From Jeotgalibaca sp. MA1X17-3 (GTDB lineage: Bacteria; Bacillota; Bacilli; Lactobacillales; Aerococcaceae): a stretch of DNA of 64,000 nucleotides. The stretch lies in the NCBI RefSeq assembly GCF_021513155.1, contig NZ_CP090983.1, forward strand, positions 1,349,001-1,413,000, read 5' to 3'. Below the pieces are notes generated by a model. That model was not told where the DNA came from and ran no database searches. It saw only the letters and a list, made by a program, of their open reading frames with translations. A program made the position numbers and the translations under genes. Shown here in pieces: positions 1 to 8,768 of the stretch. The stretch's first letter is position 1, and each line of letters starts with the position of its first letter.

Positions 1-451
1 AAAGTTATACCTCGATCCATTTATGGATTTATTTAATCGCGAGATCATTAGTTTTAAAGTGACTAAACAACCCAATGGCGAAAGCATTATAGCAGCTTTA
101 AATGACGCTATCCAGGCTTCGAGAACGTGTAAATATAGACGAATGTTCCATTCAGATCAGGGCTGGGCGTATCAAATGAAGGCCTATGGTGTAGAATTAG
201 AAGACAACAACATTTTCCAAAGTATGTCCCGTAAGGGAAACTGCTTCGATAACAGTCCAATGGAGAACTTCTTTAGTATATTGAAACAGGAAATGTATCA
301 TGGACGTATTTATAAAAGTTACGGGGAATTAAAGAAAGCAATAGTGATCTTCATTAATTATTACAATAACGATCGAATGAAGGAGAAACTTAATTGGTTA
401 AGTCCAATTGAATACCGATTATCATCACCTTCTTTAAAACAAAGCGCATAA
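1..451 (+). CDS. IS3-family transposase OrfB, C-terminal part
   Basis: This is the C-terminal half of a DDE (retroviral integrase-type) transposase. The frame is open from the first bases of the window, so the gene starts outside it; the ATG at 23 is an internal methionine. The visible part has the second catalytic Asp in HSDQG and the catalytic Glu in NSPMENFF, 35-40 residues apart as the DDE fold expects. It ends with the family motif LNWLSPIEYR. The OrfA part and the first catalytic Asp are not in view, so I cannot say whether the element is functional. It points toward lexA and converges with it. Confidence 0.88.
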   Translation, partial: KLYLDPFMDLFNREIISFKVTKQPNGESIIAALNDAIQASRTCKYRRMFHSDQGWAYQMKAYGVELEDNNIFQSMSRKGNCFDNSPMENFFSILKQEMYHGRIYKSYGELKKAIVIFINYYNNDRMKEKLNWLSPIEYRLSSPSLKQSA

Positions 452-477
452 AAAACAGAGTAGAATAATCTACTCTG
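449..477 (-). terminator. Rho-independent terminator of lexA, inside the IS end
   Basis: A 9-bp perfect stem (456-464 with 469-477, loop of 4) is followed, reading on the reverse strand, by TTTTTTA. There is no T-run on the forward side, so it serves lexA rather than the transposase. It lies inside the IS right end, so the element seems to supply lexA's terminator. Confidence 0.7.
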
Positions 478-539
478 CAAAAAAGTCTAACTTTTTGGGG
501 TCACTATAATTACCCTGGCTTTTTCTTTTTTTAATAAAA

Positions 540-1163
540 TTATGAAATATGACTTCTGTATAACCCTACTACTTTCCCTAGGATTTGAACGTTTTCTAAT
601 ATAATTGGGGACATACTATTATTTTCAGGTTGTAGTCGATAATAGTCTTTTTCTTTATAAAATCTTTTACAGGTTGCTTCATCTTCATCCGTTATAGCAA
701 TAACGATATCACCATTTTCAGCAGACGTTTGCTTTCTAACGATAACAGAATCATCACTTAGTATACCAACGTTAATCATGCTATCACCGCGAATTTTTAA
801 CATAAACAAGTCTTCTGAAACATATTGTAAATCAGGAGGTATTGGGAAAAAGTCGGTTGCTTCTTCTATAGCAAGGATTGGTTCTCCTGCTGTTACAGTA
901 CCAAGTAAGGGCATTTGATTTGATTTTACACCAAGTTTCGTTAATCCAGTTTCGCTAACTTCTATTGCACGTGGTTTTGTAGGATCTCTATAAATATATC
1001 CTGATTTTTCTAGTCTTGATAGGTGCCCGTGCACAGTGGAAGTAGAAGAAAGATTGACTGCATTTCCAATTTCACGAACAGTTGGAGGATATCCCTTTTT
1101 CTGTACTTCGTTATATATGAAAAGCAGTACTTCCATTTGCCGGGTGTCTCTACTTTTTGTCAT
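540..1163 (-). CDS. lexA: LexA repressor (SOS response)
   Basis: LexA represses DNA-repair genes and cleaves itself when stimulated by RecA filaments. The 207-residue protein has the normal length. The N-terminal winged helix-turn-helix covers about residues 1-65 (GYPPTVREIGNAVNLSS followed by the recognition helix). The self-cleavage site Ala-Gly lies in LLGTVTAGEP. The catalytic Ser is in IRGDSMINVG and the catalytic Lys in ATCKRFYKE, so the peptidase looks intact. The ATG is preceded by a GGAG box. Its promoter overlaps a near-consensus LexA box, which predicts autorepression. It is divergent from yneF, the usual Gram-positive neighbour. Confidence 0.96.
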   Translation of the reverse strand: MTKSRDTRQMEVLLFIYNEVQKKGYPPTVREIGNAVNLSSTSTVHGHLSRLEKSGYIYRDPTKPRAIEVSETGLTKLGVKSNQMPLLGTVTAGEPILAIEEATDFFPIPPDLQYVSEDLFMLKIRGDSMINVGILSDDSVIVRKQTSAENGDIVIAITDEDEATCKRFYKEKDYYRLQPENNSMSPIILENVQILGKVVGLYRSHIS

Positions 1164-1199
1164 GAGAGCATCATCTCCGTTACTATTATTTATATGTTT

Positions 1200-1228
1200 A
1201 TTGTAGCATAGTCAAACATTGTAATCAA
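1200..1228 (-). promoter_or_regulatory. lexA promoter
   Basis: On the reverse strand, -35 TTGATT (1223-1228) and -10 TACAAT (1200-1205) are separated by 17 bp. Transcription would start about 30 bp upstream of the lexA ATG. Confidence 0.7.
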
Positions 1229-1239
1229 ACAGATGTTCG
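1226..1239 (-). promoter_or_regulatory. LexA (SOS) operator
   Basis: The reverse-strand sequence CGAACATCTGTTTG matches the Bacillus/Firmicutes SOS box CGAACRNRYGTTYG at 13 of 14 positions. It overlaps the -35 element of lexA, the expected place for autorepression. Confidence 0.75.
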
Positions 1240-1379
1240 TATGAATGATAAAAAACAGCTAGAATAGATGAAAAAAGTCTGCTATTTAAAAATAGAAGAA
1301 GAAAGCAGTCATATCTATTTCTTTTTTTGTGGTATTCTTGTAAAATGGTTTAATGATAACTTTTGGGAGGAGGATATGA

Positions 1380-1670
1380 ATGAGTACAGGAGCTTGGATT
1401 TTTATTGTAGTTTTAGGAGTAATTTTAGGTGCAGTGGGTGGATTCTTTCTTTCACGTAAGTATATGATGAATTATTTTGAAGAAAACCCTCCTTTTTCTG
1501 AAGATATGTTACGATCGATGATGATGCAGATGGGACAAAAGCCATCTGAACGCAAAGTAAAACAAATTATGGCATCGATGAAGGCACAATCTTCAAAAAA
1601 GAAAAAAAATAAGTTGAATAGATACAAATTGTGGATGCATGTTTTTGGTCCACTTTTTTTATTTTTGTAA
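1380..1670 (+). CDS. yneF: YneF family (UPF0154) small membrane protein
   Basis: This is a small protein of unknown function, widely conserved beside lexA in Firmicutes. One N-terminal membrane segment (about residues 5-24) is followed by the family motif MMMQMGQKPSERKVKQIM. As given, the frame is 96 codons, longer than the usual 70-80. A run of eight A at 1602-1609 precedes TAA at 1610-1612. One more A would end the protein there after 77 residues, the family length. The extra hydrophobic tail is therefore probably an artefact of a missing base. The start has AGGAGG about 8 bases upstream. Confidence 0.85.
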   Translation: MSTGAWIFIVVLGVILGAVGGFFLSRKYMMNYFEENPPFSEDMLRSMMMQMGQKPSERKVKQIMASMKAQSSKKKKNKLNRYKLWMHVFGPLFLFL

Positions 1671-1691
1671 AAGAAAGAAGGTATCAAGTGA

Positions 1692-3443
1692 ATGGGAATA
1701 TTTAAAAGATTAAAATGGTTCTTTAAACAAGAATGGAAAGCTTATAGTATTGGAATATTCTTTTTGGTGATGGTCGCAATTATTCAAGTGATATCTCCTC
1801 GAATTGTCGGAAATATTATTGATCAAATTAGTCTGAAAACACTAACTAGCCGAACTCTTCTTATTCAGGTAGGGATTATTTTAGCCTGTGGAATAGCTCA
1901 GTATCTTTTCCGTTATATTTGGAGAATGAAAATTTGGGGAACTTCAGCTAAACTTGAAAAAATTATGCGGTCTCGTTTGTTCCATCACTTTACGAAGATG
2001 GATGCCATCTTTTTCCAGAAATACCGGACAGGTGATTTAATGGCCCATGCAACTAACGATTTGAATGCTATTCGTTTAGTTGCAGGAGCTGGAATTCTTA
2101 CGTTAGCGGATTCTATTTCTTCTGGAGGAATTACACTTATAACTATGCTATTTTTTGTCAATTGGAAATTAACATTGATAGCGATGCTTCCATTACCTGC
2201 TTTAACAATTGTAGCTCGTTTGTTGGGAAAAAGAATGCACAAAAATTTCCGAAAAGCACAAGCTGCCTTTTCTGGTTTGAATGACAAAACGCAAGAAAGT
2301 ATTACGGGTGTTAAAGTTATTAAAACATTTGGAGAAGAAGAGTTAGATATAGAGGACTTTGAAAAAAGAACTAATGATGTAGTAGAAAAAAATAAAGAAG
2401 TTTATGTGATTGATTCCTTGTTTGGTCCATCGATTAATTTCATTATTGGAATTTCATATGCACTTTCTCTTATTTTTGGTGGATTATTCATCATGAATGG
2501 GGAAATGACAATTGGTGCCTTAGTTACTTTCTTTAGCTATATTGGATTAATGAGATGGCCTATGTTAGCAGCCGGTCGTTTACTTAATGTTTTAGAAAGA
2601 GGAAGTGCCAGTTATAACCGAATTGAGGAGTTAATGACAGAGGAGTCCCATATCGTTGAAAAGGATGGAGCAATCAATCAATCTTTAGATGGCGATTTAC
2701 AAGTGGATATCAAAAGTTTTCAATATGTGAATGCAGAGCATGATGCATTAACTGATATTCATTTTACTTTGAAAAAAGGAGAAACCTTAGGGATTGTTGG
2801 AAGAACTGGTTCAGGTAAAAGTACGTTGTTCAATTTACTCCTTCGTGAGTATGATCAATATACTGGTTCCATCCAATATAATGGAATTGATATTCGCCAT
2901 TATACTCTAGATAGCCTTTTGAATGGAGTTGGATATGTTCCACAAGATAACTTCCTTTTCTCAACAAATATTAGAGATAATATTCGCTTTGCCGATCCAT
3001 TTCTATCTCAAGAAGAAGTAGAGTCCGCAGCTAAAATTACAGACGTTCATGAAGATATCTTAGACTTTACGAATGGATACGATACTTTAGTAGGTGAACG
3101 TGGGGTGTCTCTTTCAGGAGGTCAGAAACAGCGTGTTGCGATTGCTCGTGCAGTTGTTACTAATCCAGAATTGTTGATACTCGATGATTCTTTATCTGCA
3201 GTTGATGCGAAGACAGAAGAAAAAATATTAGAGAATCTTAAAGAAAAAAGAAATGGTGAAACAACCATTATTGCTGCACATCGAATTAGTAGTGTGATGC
3301 ACGCCAATGAGATTATCGTTTTAGAAGACGGAAAAATTTCTGAACGTGGAAATCATGAAGAGTTAATGGCTTTAAATGGTTGGTACCGACAAATGTATGA
3401 AAAACAACAGCTAGAAAGTAAATTGGAAGGGGAGGATGAATAA
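1692..3443 (+). CDS. ABC exporter, transmembrane-ATPase half 1 (YheI/BmrC-like)
   Basis: This is the first half of a heterodimeric exporter of the multidrug/lipid type (BmrCD, LmrCD, MdlAB kin). The roughly 330-residue N-terminal half carries about six membrane helices. The ATPase half has Walker A GRTGSGKST, signature LSGGQKQR and H-loop AAHRIS. After Walker B the catalytic Glu is Asp (LLILDDSLSAVD), marking the degenerate ATP site of heterodimeric exporters. The start codon of the partner overlaps this stop codon by one base (TAATG), so the two are translationally coupled. The substrate cannot be read from the sequence. Confidence 0.92.
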   Translation: MGIFKRLKWFFKQEWKAYSIGIFFLVMVAIIQVISPRIVGNIIDQISLKTLTSRTLLIQVGIILACGIAQYLFRYIWRMKIWGTSAKLEKIMRSRLFHHFTKMDAIFFQKYRTGDLMAHATNDLNAIRLVAGAGILTLADSISSGGITLITMLFFVNWKLTLIAMLPLPALTIVARLLGKRMHKNFRKAQAAFSGLNDKTQESITGVKVIKTFGEEELDIEDFEKRTNDVVEKNKEVYVIDSLFGPSINFIIGISYALSLIFGGLFIMNGEMTIGALVTFFSYIGLMRWPMLAAGRLLNVLERGSASYNRIEELMTEESHIVEKDGAINQSLDGDLQVDIKSFQYVNAEHDALTDIHFTLKKGETLGIVGRTGSGKSTLFNLLLREYDQYTGSIQYNGIDIRHYTLDSLLNGVGYVPQDNFLFSTNIRDNIRFADPFLSQEEVESAAKITDVHEDILDFTNGYDTLVGERGVSLSGGQKQRVAIARAVVTNPELLILDDSLSAVDAKTEEKILENLKEKRNGETTIIAAHRISSVMHANEIIVLEDGKISERGNHEELMALNGWYRQMYEKQQLESKLEGEDE

Positions 3444-5218
3444 TGGAAAAATCTGTATGGTCAAAATCTTTTTCTTTTAAAGAACAAATGAGTGTCCTAA
3501 AGAAAATCTTTGTATTTGCCGCCCCCTATAAAAAGCAATTTTTTACATCATTGCTTTTCGGTATCGGACTAGCTGCTGCCAATGTCATATCACCGCGAAT
3601 CATCCAAATATTTTTGGATGATTATGTAACTAAAAATAATGCTACTTTTGAAATTGGATTACAATTTGCTGGATTATATATGCTGACTATTATTTTTAAA
3701 ATGGTCACGATGTACTTTCAAAATTATATATTCAAGATGGCATCGGAAAAATCAGTTCAAAATGTACGAAATCATCTCTTTCGTAAAATAAATGGACTAG
3801 GGATGCGTTATTTTGATCAAACACCAGCGGGGTCTATTGTATCTCGAATTACCAATGACACTGAAACAATAAAAGAATTTTGGGCTGTTTTTCTTGCTCT
3901 TGCAGAAGGTCTGTTAAGTATCGTTTCTGTATTTATTGCTATGTGGATTTTGAATAAATCAGTTACGCTACTATTCTTACTGTTTTTACCAATGATGGGG
4001 CTTATGGTTTGGATCTATCAAAAATATAGCACTCAAATTTATCGTTCGATGCGTCAACGATTGAGTGAACTTAATACAAAATTAAATGAAAATATATTAG
4101 GAATGTCGATCATTCAGCAATTCCGACAAGAAAAAAGATTACAAAAAGATTTTGATGATATCAATGAGTCTTATGCAAATGGCAGAATAGCAATGGTAAA
4201 AATGAATGCATTGCTTCTTTATCCTTTTATTAGTTTATTGCAAGCTATTGCCTTAACGATGGTTCTTTATCTTTTTGGTTTTCAATCTTTCGATGGTTTT
4301 GTAGAAGTAGGAATTATCTACTCCTTTACAACCTACATTACTAATTTTTTCCGACCTCTAGGCATGATGATGGATAACTTAAGTGTCTTCCAGGATGGAA
4401 TTGTGTCAAGTTATCGTGTAATTAGTACATTAGATAATCCTGAACTAGTTCCTGAACAACAAGAAGAAGAAGGACTAGAAATTACTAATGGAAAAATTGA
4501 ATTTAAAAATGTTACCTTTTCATATGATGGGGAGCAAGACGTTTTAAAAGATATCTCCTTTACTGCCCATCCAGGAGAAACCGTTGCATTAGTCGGCCAC
4601 ACAGGAAGTGGTAAAAGTTCAATTATTAATGTTCTGATGCGTTTTTATGAGTTTACAGAAGGTGATATTTTAATAGATGGGAAATCGATTAAAGATTATC
4701 CAATGGAAGAAATCCGTGAAAAAATGGGTCTCGTTTTACAAGATTCTTTTCTTTTCTACGGTGACATCTCACGCAATATAAGATTAATGGATGAAAATAT
4801 TCCGGATGTAGCTATTGAAAAAGCAGCTGAATTTGTTCATGCAGACGATTTCATTGAAAGTTTACCAAATGAGTATCATGCGAAGGTAATTGAAAGAGGA
4901 GCAAGTTATTCTAGTGGAGAACGTCAATTAATTTCGTTTGCTCGCACGATTATTCGCGATCCAAAAGTATTAATTCTTGACGAGGCAACTGCAAGTATTG
5001 ATACGGAAACTGAAAATCTAATTCAACAAAGTATGGAGAAGATGCGGAAAGGTCGCACAACCATTGCGATTGCACACCGTCTTTCTACCATACGAGATGC
5101 TCAGTTAATCTTAGTTTTAGAAAAGGGTAGAATTGTAGAACGTGGGACTCATGAGGAGTTAATCGCTTTAGAAGGAACCTACTATGATATGTATCGTCTT
5201 CAATCAATGAACAATTAA
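3443..5218 (+). CDS. ABC exporter, transmembrane-ATPase half 2 (YheH/BmrD-like)
   Basis: This 591-residue protein is the partner of the upstream half-transporter, with the same domain order: six predicted membrane helices, then ATPase. Walker A is GHTGSGKSS. Walker B is canonical with catalytic Glu (LILDEATASID). The signature is altered to YSSGERQ instead of LSGGQ. The two halves are therefore complementary: one keeps a good signature with a poor Walker B, the other the reverse. In the ATP sandwich this gives one active and one degenerate site, as known for heterodimeric exporters. A strong terminator follows at 5224-5254. Confidence 0.92.
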   Translation: MEKSVWSKSFSFKEQMSVLKKIFVFAAPYKKQFFTSLLFGIGLAAANVISPRIIQIFLDDYVTKNNATFEIGLQFAGLYMLTIIFKMVTMYFQNYIFKMASEKSVQNVRNHLFRKINGLGMRYFDQTPAGSIVSRITNDTETIKEFWAVFLALAEGLLSIVSVFIAMWILNKSVTLLFLLFLPMMGLMVWIYQKYSTQIYRSMRQRLSELNTKLNENILGMSIIQQFRQEKRLQKDFDDINESYANGRIAMVKMNALLLYPFISLLQAIALTMVLYLFGFQSFDGFVEVGIIYSFTTYITNFFRPLGMMMDNLSVFQDGIVSSYRVISTLDNPELVPEQQEEEGLEITNGKIEFKNVTFSYDGEQDVLKDISFTAHPGETVALVGHTGSGKSSIINVLMRFYEFTEGDILIDGKSIKDYPMEEIREKMGLVLQDSFLFYGDISRNIRLMDENIPDVAIEKAAEFVHADDFIESLPNEYHAKVIERGASYSSGERQLISFARTIIRDPKVLILDEATASIDTETENLIQQSMEKMRKGRTTIAIAHRLSTIRDAQLILVLEKGRIVERGTHEELIALEGTYYDMYRLQSMNN

Positions 5219-5873
5219 AGAGTAAAAAAATAGAGCCAAATGGCTCTATTTTTTCTTTTTTATATTCATAATTGAAATCAGGATTAATTTCCTTGTCTAA
5301 AACAGAAAATTGTTTGTGAATTCTCTGATTTATTTCAGCAAGTTCTTCTCGTGAAAGACGAACTCCTTTAGGAAGATAGATTGGATTTCCAAATCGAACA
5401 TGTCCTTTTTTTCGTTTTAATAAAGCAGAAAAAGAAAAGGGACCTTGAAAGACAACAGGGACGATTGGAACATTTGCCATTCTTGCTATCGTAGAAGTTC
5501 CACCTTTGACAGCATCATCATAACGAGATCCTGTAGAAAAAATAAAAACATTCCGATCTCCTTTTTTTAAAATAGATACAGGTTGTTTAATTGCACTTGG
5601 ACCTGGATTTTCACGATTTACTGGAAAGCCATGCATTTTGTATAGAAGCCAAGACATAAACCTAGTTTTAAATAATTCTTGTTTAGCCATCGTCGAAAAC
5701 AGATGAGGATAAGCCGCTACTGCAATATAGACAGGATCTAGCCAACTTCTATGAGGTGCAGCTAAAATATATGATGTATCCTTTGGTAAATTTTCTTTGT
5801 TTTGAATATCTATCTTCCCATTCAAGATAAAGATTAATACTTTTATGAGACGGACAACTACTTTGTAGAACAT
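5085..5873 (-). CDS. PlsC-type lysophospholipid acyltransferase
   Basis: The product likely acylates lysophosphatidic acid (1-acylglycerol-3-phosphate O-acyltransferase family) at the membrane. An N-terminal hydrophobic stretch is followed by the catalytic HX4D motif HRSWLD (residues 41-46), then FSTGSR and VPIVPVVFQGP. The family is usually about 200-210 residues. Here the frame runs to 262 because it passes through the terminator at 5224-5254 and into the 3' end of the opposite ABC gene. Removing one A from the run at about 5249-5254 would give TAG at 5246-5248 after residue 208. The last 54 residues are thus probably not real. The start ATG has GGAGG upstream. Confidence 0.85.
   Translation of the reverse strand: MFYKVVVRLIKVLIFILNGKIDIQNKENLPKDTSYILAAPHRSWLDPVYIAVAAYPHLFSTMAKQELFKTRFMSWLLYKMHGFPVNRENPGPSAIKQPVSILKKGDRNVFIFSTGSRYDDAVKGGTSTIARMANVPIVPVVFQGPFSFSALLKRKKGHVRFGNPIYLPKGVRLSREELAEINQRIHKQFSVLDKEINPDFNYEYKKEKIEPFGSIFLLFNCSLIEDDTYHSRFLLKRLTPHESHVLQFYPFLKLRLTEHLVW
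5224..5254. terminator. Bidirectional terminator between the ABC exporter and plsC
   Basis: A 13-bp stem (5226-5238 with 5241-5253) is flanked by an A-run on the left and a T-run on the right, so it can end transcription from both converging genes. Confidence 0.85.
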
Positions 5874-5980
5874 GAAGCAACCTCCTGATTTATACTATTT
5901 TTATAGTATGCGATATCTATCATCATATATCAAGATGATTTTATGTTTTTATGTTTTTTAAAAAAGATAATATTTTTTTC

Positions 5981-6008
5981 TTGCAATTTAATCTAGTAAC
6001 GGTATAAT
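5981..6008 (+). promoter_or_regulatory. Promoter of rpsB-tsf
   Basis: -35 TTGCAA (5981-5986) and -10 TATAAT (6003-6008) with 16 bp between. It leaves an untranslated leader of about 115 bases before rpsB. Confidence 0.75.
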
Positions 6009-6131
6009 ATAATACGGTGCATAACCAAATTTCACACTTCAATTGATATAGAGGCGGGTGCTTAGGGATAAGTTGCTTTTATAGTTGATATTGAGGGAGG
6101 AAAATAAAAAAACCAAACGGAGGAACAAATC

Positions 6132-6913
6132 ATGGCAGTAATCTCAATGAAACAACTATTGGAAGCCGGCGTACATTTTGGACACCAAACTCGTCGTTGG
6201 AACCCAAAAATGAAGAGTTACATCTTCACAGAAAGAAACGGAATCTACATCATCGATTTACAAAAAACGGTGAAACTAGTAGACCAAGCATATAACTACA
6301 TGCACAAACTTGCTGAAGAAGGCGGAATTGCGCTTTTCGTAGGTACAAAAAAACAAGCACAAGAATCTATCAAAGACGAAGCAATTCGTTCTGGCTAATA
6401 TTACGTAAATCACCGTTGGTTAGGTGGAACTCTTACAAACTGGGATACGATTCAAAAACGTATCAAACGTTTGAAAGATATTGAAAAAATGGCAGAAGAT
6501 GGTACTTTCGAAGTATTACCTAAGAAAGAAGTCGGCTTGCTTGTTAAAGAACAAGATCGTCTTGAAAAATTCTTAGGCGGAATCAAAGATATGCCTAGAA
6601 TTCAGATGTAATTTTTATTGTTGACCCAAGAAAAGAAAGAATCGCTGTTCAAGAAGCACATAAATTGAACATTCCGATTGTTGCTATGGTTGACACAAAC
6701 TGTGATCCAGACGAAATCGACGTAGTGATTCCATCAAATGATGACGCAATCCGCGCGGTTAAATTGATTACCGGAAAAATGGCAGATGCTATGATTGAAG
6801 GAAATCAAGGAGCAGATCAAGAGGCTGAAGAAGCATTCACTGCTGAGACAGAAGATGCAACTTCTTTAGAAGAAATCGTTGAAGTGGTTGAAGGCAACAA
6901 CGAAAACGCATAA
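6132..6913 (+). pseudogene. rpsB: 30S ribosomal protein S2, frame broken twice in this sequence
   Basis: The conceptual protein is a normal S2 of 260 residues with motifs HFGHQTRRWNPKM, VNHRWLGGTLTNW and PIVAMVDTNCDPD. Two lesions interrupt it. TAA at 6396-6398 stands where S2 has Gln (RSG-Q-YYVNHRW; CAA to TAA). One base is missing near 6603 (ATTCAGATG where ATTCCAGATG is needed to read RIPDVIF). S2 is essential and the remaining codons are well preserved, so sequencing error is the likeliest cause; a second intact copy elsewhere is the alternative. A strong RBS (ACGGAGGA) precedes ATG 6132. Followed by tsf, as is standard. Confidence 0.9.
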
Positions 6914-6954
6914 GCCTTAAACAAACGATTTACTCATTATGAATTTAAAGTGAG

Positions 6955-7025
6955 CTGTCTCAGAAAAGAACAAAGATATTGCAGTAAGTCAGCTAACATC
7001 TTTTGTATTTTTTGAGGCAGTTTTT
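6955..7025 (+). terminator. Terminator-like hairpin between rpsB and tsf
   Basis: CTGTCTCAGAAAA (6955-6967) pairs over 13 positions, with two wobbles, with TTTTTTGAGGCAG (7008-7020), followed by TTTTT. Further partial pairing lies inside. It probably reduces readthrough from rpsB to tsf, or is a processing site, because no good separate tsf promoter is visible. Confidence 0.6.
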
Positions 7026-7062
7026 ATGTAAAAATTAGATACTATATTAGGAGGACATAAAA

Positions 7063-7941
7063 ATGGCAGATGTTACTGCAAAAATGGTTAAAGAACTACG
7101 TGACAAAACTGGCGCAGGAATGATGGATGCGAAAAGAGCTCTCGTAGCAGTAGATGGAAATATGGAAGAAGCAGTTGATCACTTAAGAGAAAGTGGATTA
7201 GCACAAGCTGCAAAAAAATCTGGACGTATTGCTGCTGAAGGATTAGCAAATGTTTATGTTAATGCAAACACGGCAGTTATTGCTGAAGTTAATGCTGAAA
7301 CAGACTTTGTTGCTAAAAATGATCGTTTCCAAAACCTAGTAAAAGACATTACTGTAACGATCGAAGAAAACAAGCCAGCAACCGTAGAAGAAGCTTTAGA
7401 AATCAAATCTGGAGAAGAAACGTTGAGCGATAGTATCACAAATGCTACAAACGTGATCGGTGAAAAACTTTCTCTTCGTCGTTTTGATATCGTAAATAAA
7501 ACTGATAACGAAGTATTCGGTTCTTACTTACACCAAGGTGGACGTATCGCTGTATTGACTGTTCTTGAAGGAGCAGATGAAGAAACAGCTAAAGACGTAG
7601 CTATGCATATTGCAGCTATCAATCCTAAGTACATTTCACGCGAACAAGTTTCTACTGAAGAACTAGAGCATGAAAAGAAAGTTCTTACTGAACAAGCGTT
7701 GAACGAAGGAAAACCTGCAAATATCGTAGAGAAGATGATCCAAGGTCGTCTAAACAAATTCTTGAGCGAAATTTCAATGAATGATCAACCATTTGTTAAA
7801 GATCCAGATATGACTGTTGGTAAATTTGTTGAGTCCAAAGGTGGAACAGTTAAATCCTTTGTACGTTTTGAAGTAGGAGAAGGAATTGAAAAACGTCAGG
7901 AAAACTTTGCTGACGAAGTAATGAGTCAACTTAAGAAATAA
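7063..7941 (+). CDS. tsf: Translation elongation factor Ts
   Basis: EF-Ts recharges EF-Tu by releasing GDP. The 292-residue protein has the usual length. The N-terminal UBA-like domain reads VKELRDKTGAGMMDAKRAL and is followed by the EF-Tu contact motif TDFVAKND (about residue 80), then the two core subdomains. AGGAGG lies 8 bases before ATG. It sits directly downstream of rpsB, the standard pair, separated by a terminator-like hairpin, and is followed by a hairpin at 7955-7976. The gene is intact, in contrast to rpsB. Confidence 0.97.
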   Translation: MADVTAKMVKELRDKTGAGMMDAKRALVAVDGNMEEAVDHLRESGLAQAAKKSGRIAAEGLANVYVNANTAVIAEVNAETDFVAKNDRFQNLVKDITVTIEENKPATVEEALEIKSGEETLSDSITNATNVIGEKLSLRRFDIVNKTDNEVFGSYLHQGGRIAVLTVLEGADEETAKDVAMHIAAINPKYISREQVSTEELEHEKKVLTEQALNEGKPANIVEKMIQGRLNKFLSEISMNDQPFVKDPDMTVGKFVESKGGTVKSFVRFEVGEGIEKRQENFADEVMSQLKK

Positions 7942-7954
7942 TAATACTGGCAAG

Positions 7955-7976
7955 GCCTGAGGCAGTTGTCTCAGGC
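7955..7976 (+). terminator. Terminator after tsf
   Basis: A perfect 7-bp GC-rich stem GCCTGAG/CTCAGGC is followed by TTTCTGTG. The T-tail is short, so termination may be partial and pyrH may be reached by readthrough. Confidence 0.6.
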
Positions 7977-8039
7977 TTTCTGTGTGTATAGAGTATGAAG
8001 CAAGTAAGTATCTAAATGGACGAAATAGGAGGAGAAGTT

Positions 8040-8768
8040 ATGGAAAAACCAAAATATAAACGCGTCATTTTGAAGTTAAGTGGAGAAGCGTTAGCTGGAA
8101 AAGCAGGTTTCGGGATTAATCCTCCCATTATTAAAGAATTTGTCAAAGAAATTAAACAAGTCCAAGAATTAGGAGTAGAGATTGCTATTGTTGTGGGTGG
8201 TGGAAACATTTGGCGTGGCACAACTGGAGAAGAAATGGGTATGGAGCGGGCACAAGCTGACTACATGGGAATGCTTGCGACTGTCATGAATTCATTAGCA
8301 CTCCAGGATGTTTTGGAAAATGAAGGAGTACCGACAAGAGTACAAACATCTATCGAGATGCGTCAAGTTGCTGAGCCATATATTAGAAGAAGAGCAATCC
8401 GTCACCTTGAAAAAGGTAGAGTAGTTATTTTTGCAGGTGGAACTGGAAATCCGTATTTCTCAACAGATACAACAGCGGCATTAAGAGCTGCTGAAATTGA
8501 AGCGGATGTTATTCTTATGGCGAAGAATAATGTGGATGGAGTTTATTCTGCTGATCCACAAAAAGACGCAAATGCTATTAAATTTACAGAATTAACCCAT
8601 TTAGATGTTATATCAAAAGGGCTACAAGTAATGGATACTACTGCAAGTTCATTAAGCATGGATAATGATATTCCATTAGTTGTTTTCAATTTAAATAAAC
8701 CCGGAAATATCCGACGTGTTATAATGGGGGAAGAAATAGGTACAACAGTAAAGGGGAGTAAAAAATGA
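8040..8768 (+). CDS. pyrH: UMP kinase
   Basis: PyrH phosphorylates UMP to UDP in the cytoplasm. It belongs to the amino-acid kinase fold, with KLSGEAL near the N-terminus, VVGGGNIWRG (about residue 55) and GGTGNPYFSTDT (about residue 130). I place the start at 8040 because GGAGGAG lies 7 bases upstream and the family starts just before KYKRVILKLSGEA. A frame-compatible ATG at 8016 would add eight unconserved residues. That gives 242 residues, the normal size. The stop overlaps the frr start (ATGA), coupling the two genes. Confidence 0.96.
   Translation: MEKPKYKRVILKLSGEALAGKAGFGINPPIIKEFVKEIKQVQELGVEIAIVVGGGNIWRGTTGEEMGMERAQADYMGMLATVMNSLALQDVLENEGVPTRVQTSIEMRQVAEPYIRRRAIRHLEKGRVVIFAGGTGNPYFSTDTTAALRAAEIEADVILMAKNNVDGVYSADPQKDANAIKFTELTHLDVISKGLQVMDTTASSLSMDNDIPLVVFNLNKPGNIRRVIMGEEIGTTVKGSKK

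Larger units (their letters stand above)
1..503 (+). mobile_element. Right end of an IS3-family (IS150-like) insertion sequence
   Basis: The window opens inside an insertion sequence. The transposase C-terminus is followed at about 484-503 by a terminal inverted repeat that reads, on the reverse strand, TGACCCCAAAAAGTTAGACT. The TG...CA tip and CCCCAAAA core are typical of IS150-group IS3 elements. The left end lies before the window, so the target duplication cannot be checked. Confidence 0.8.

Noticed and set aside
1612..1660. Terminator after yneF (GTGGA...TCCAC followed by T7)
   Set aside because: The stem is only 5 bp with a 13-base loop, too weak to claim; it would make sense only if yneF ends at 1612.
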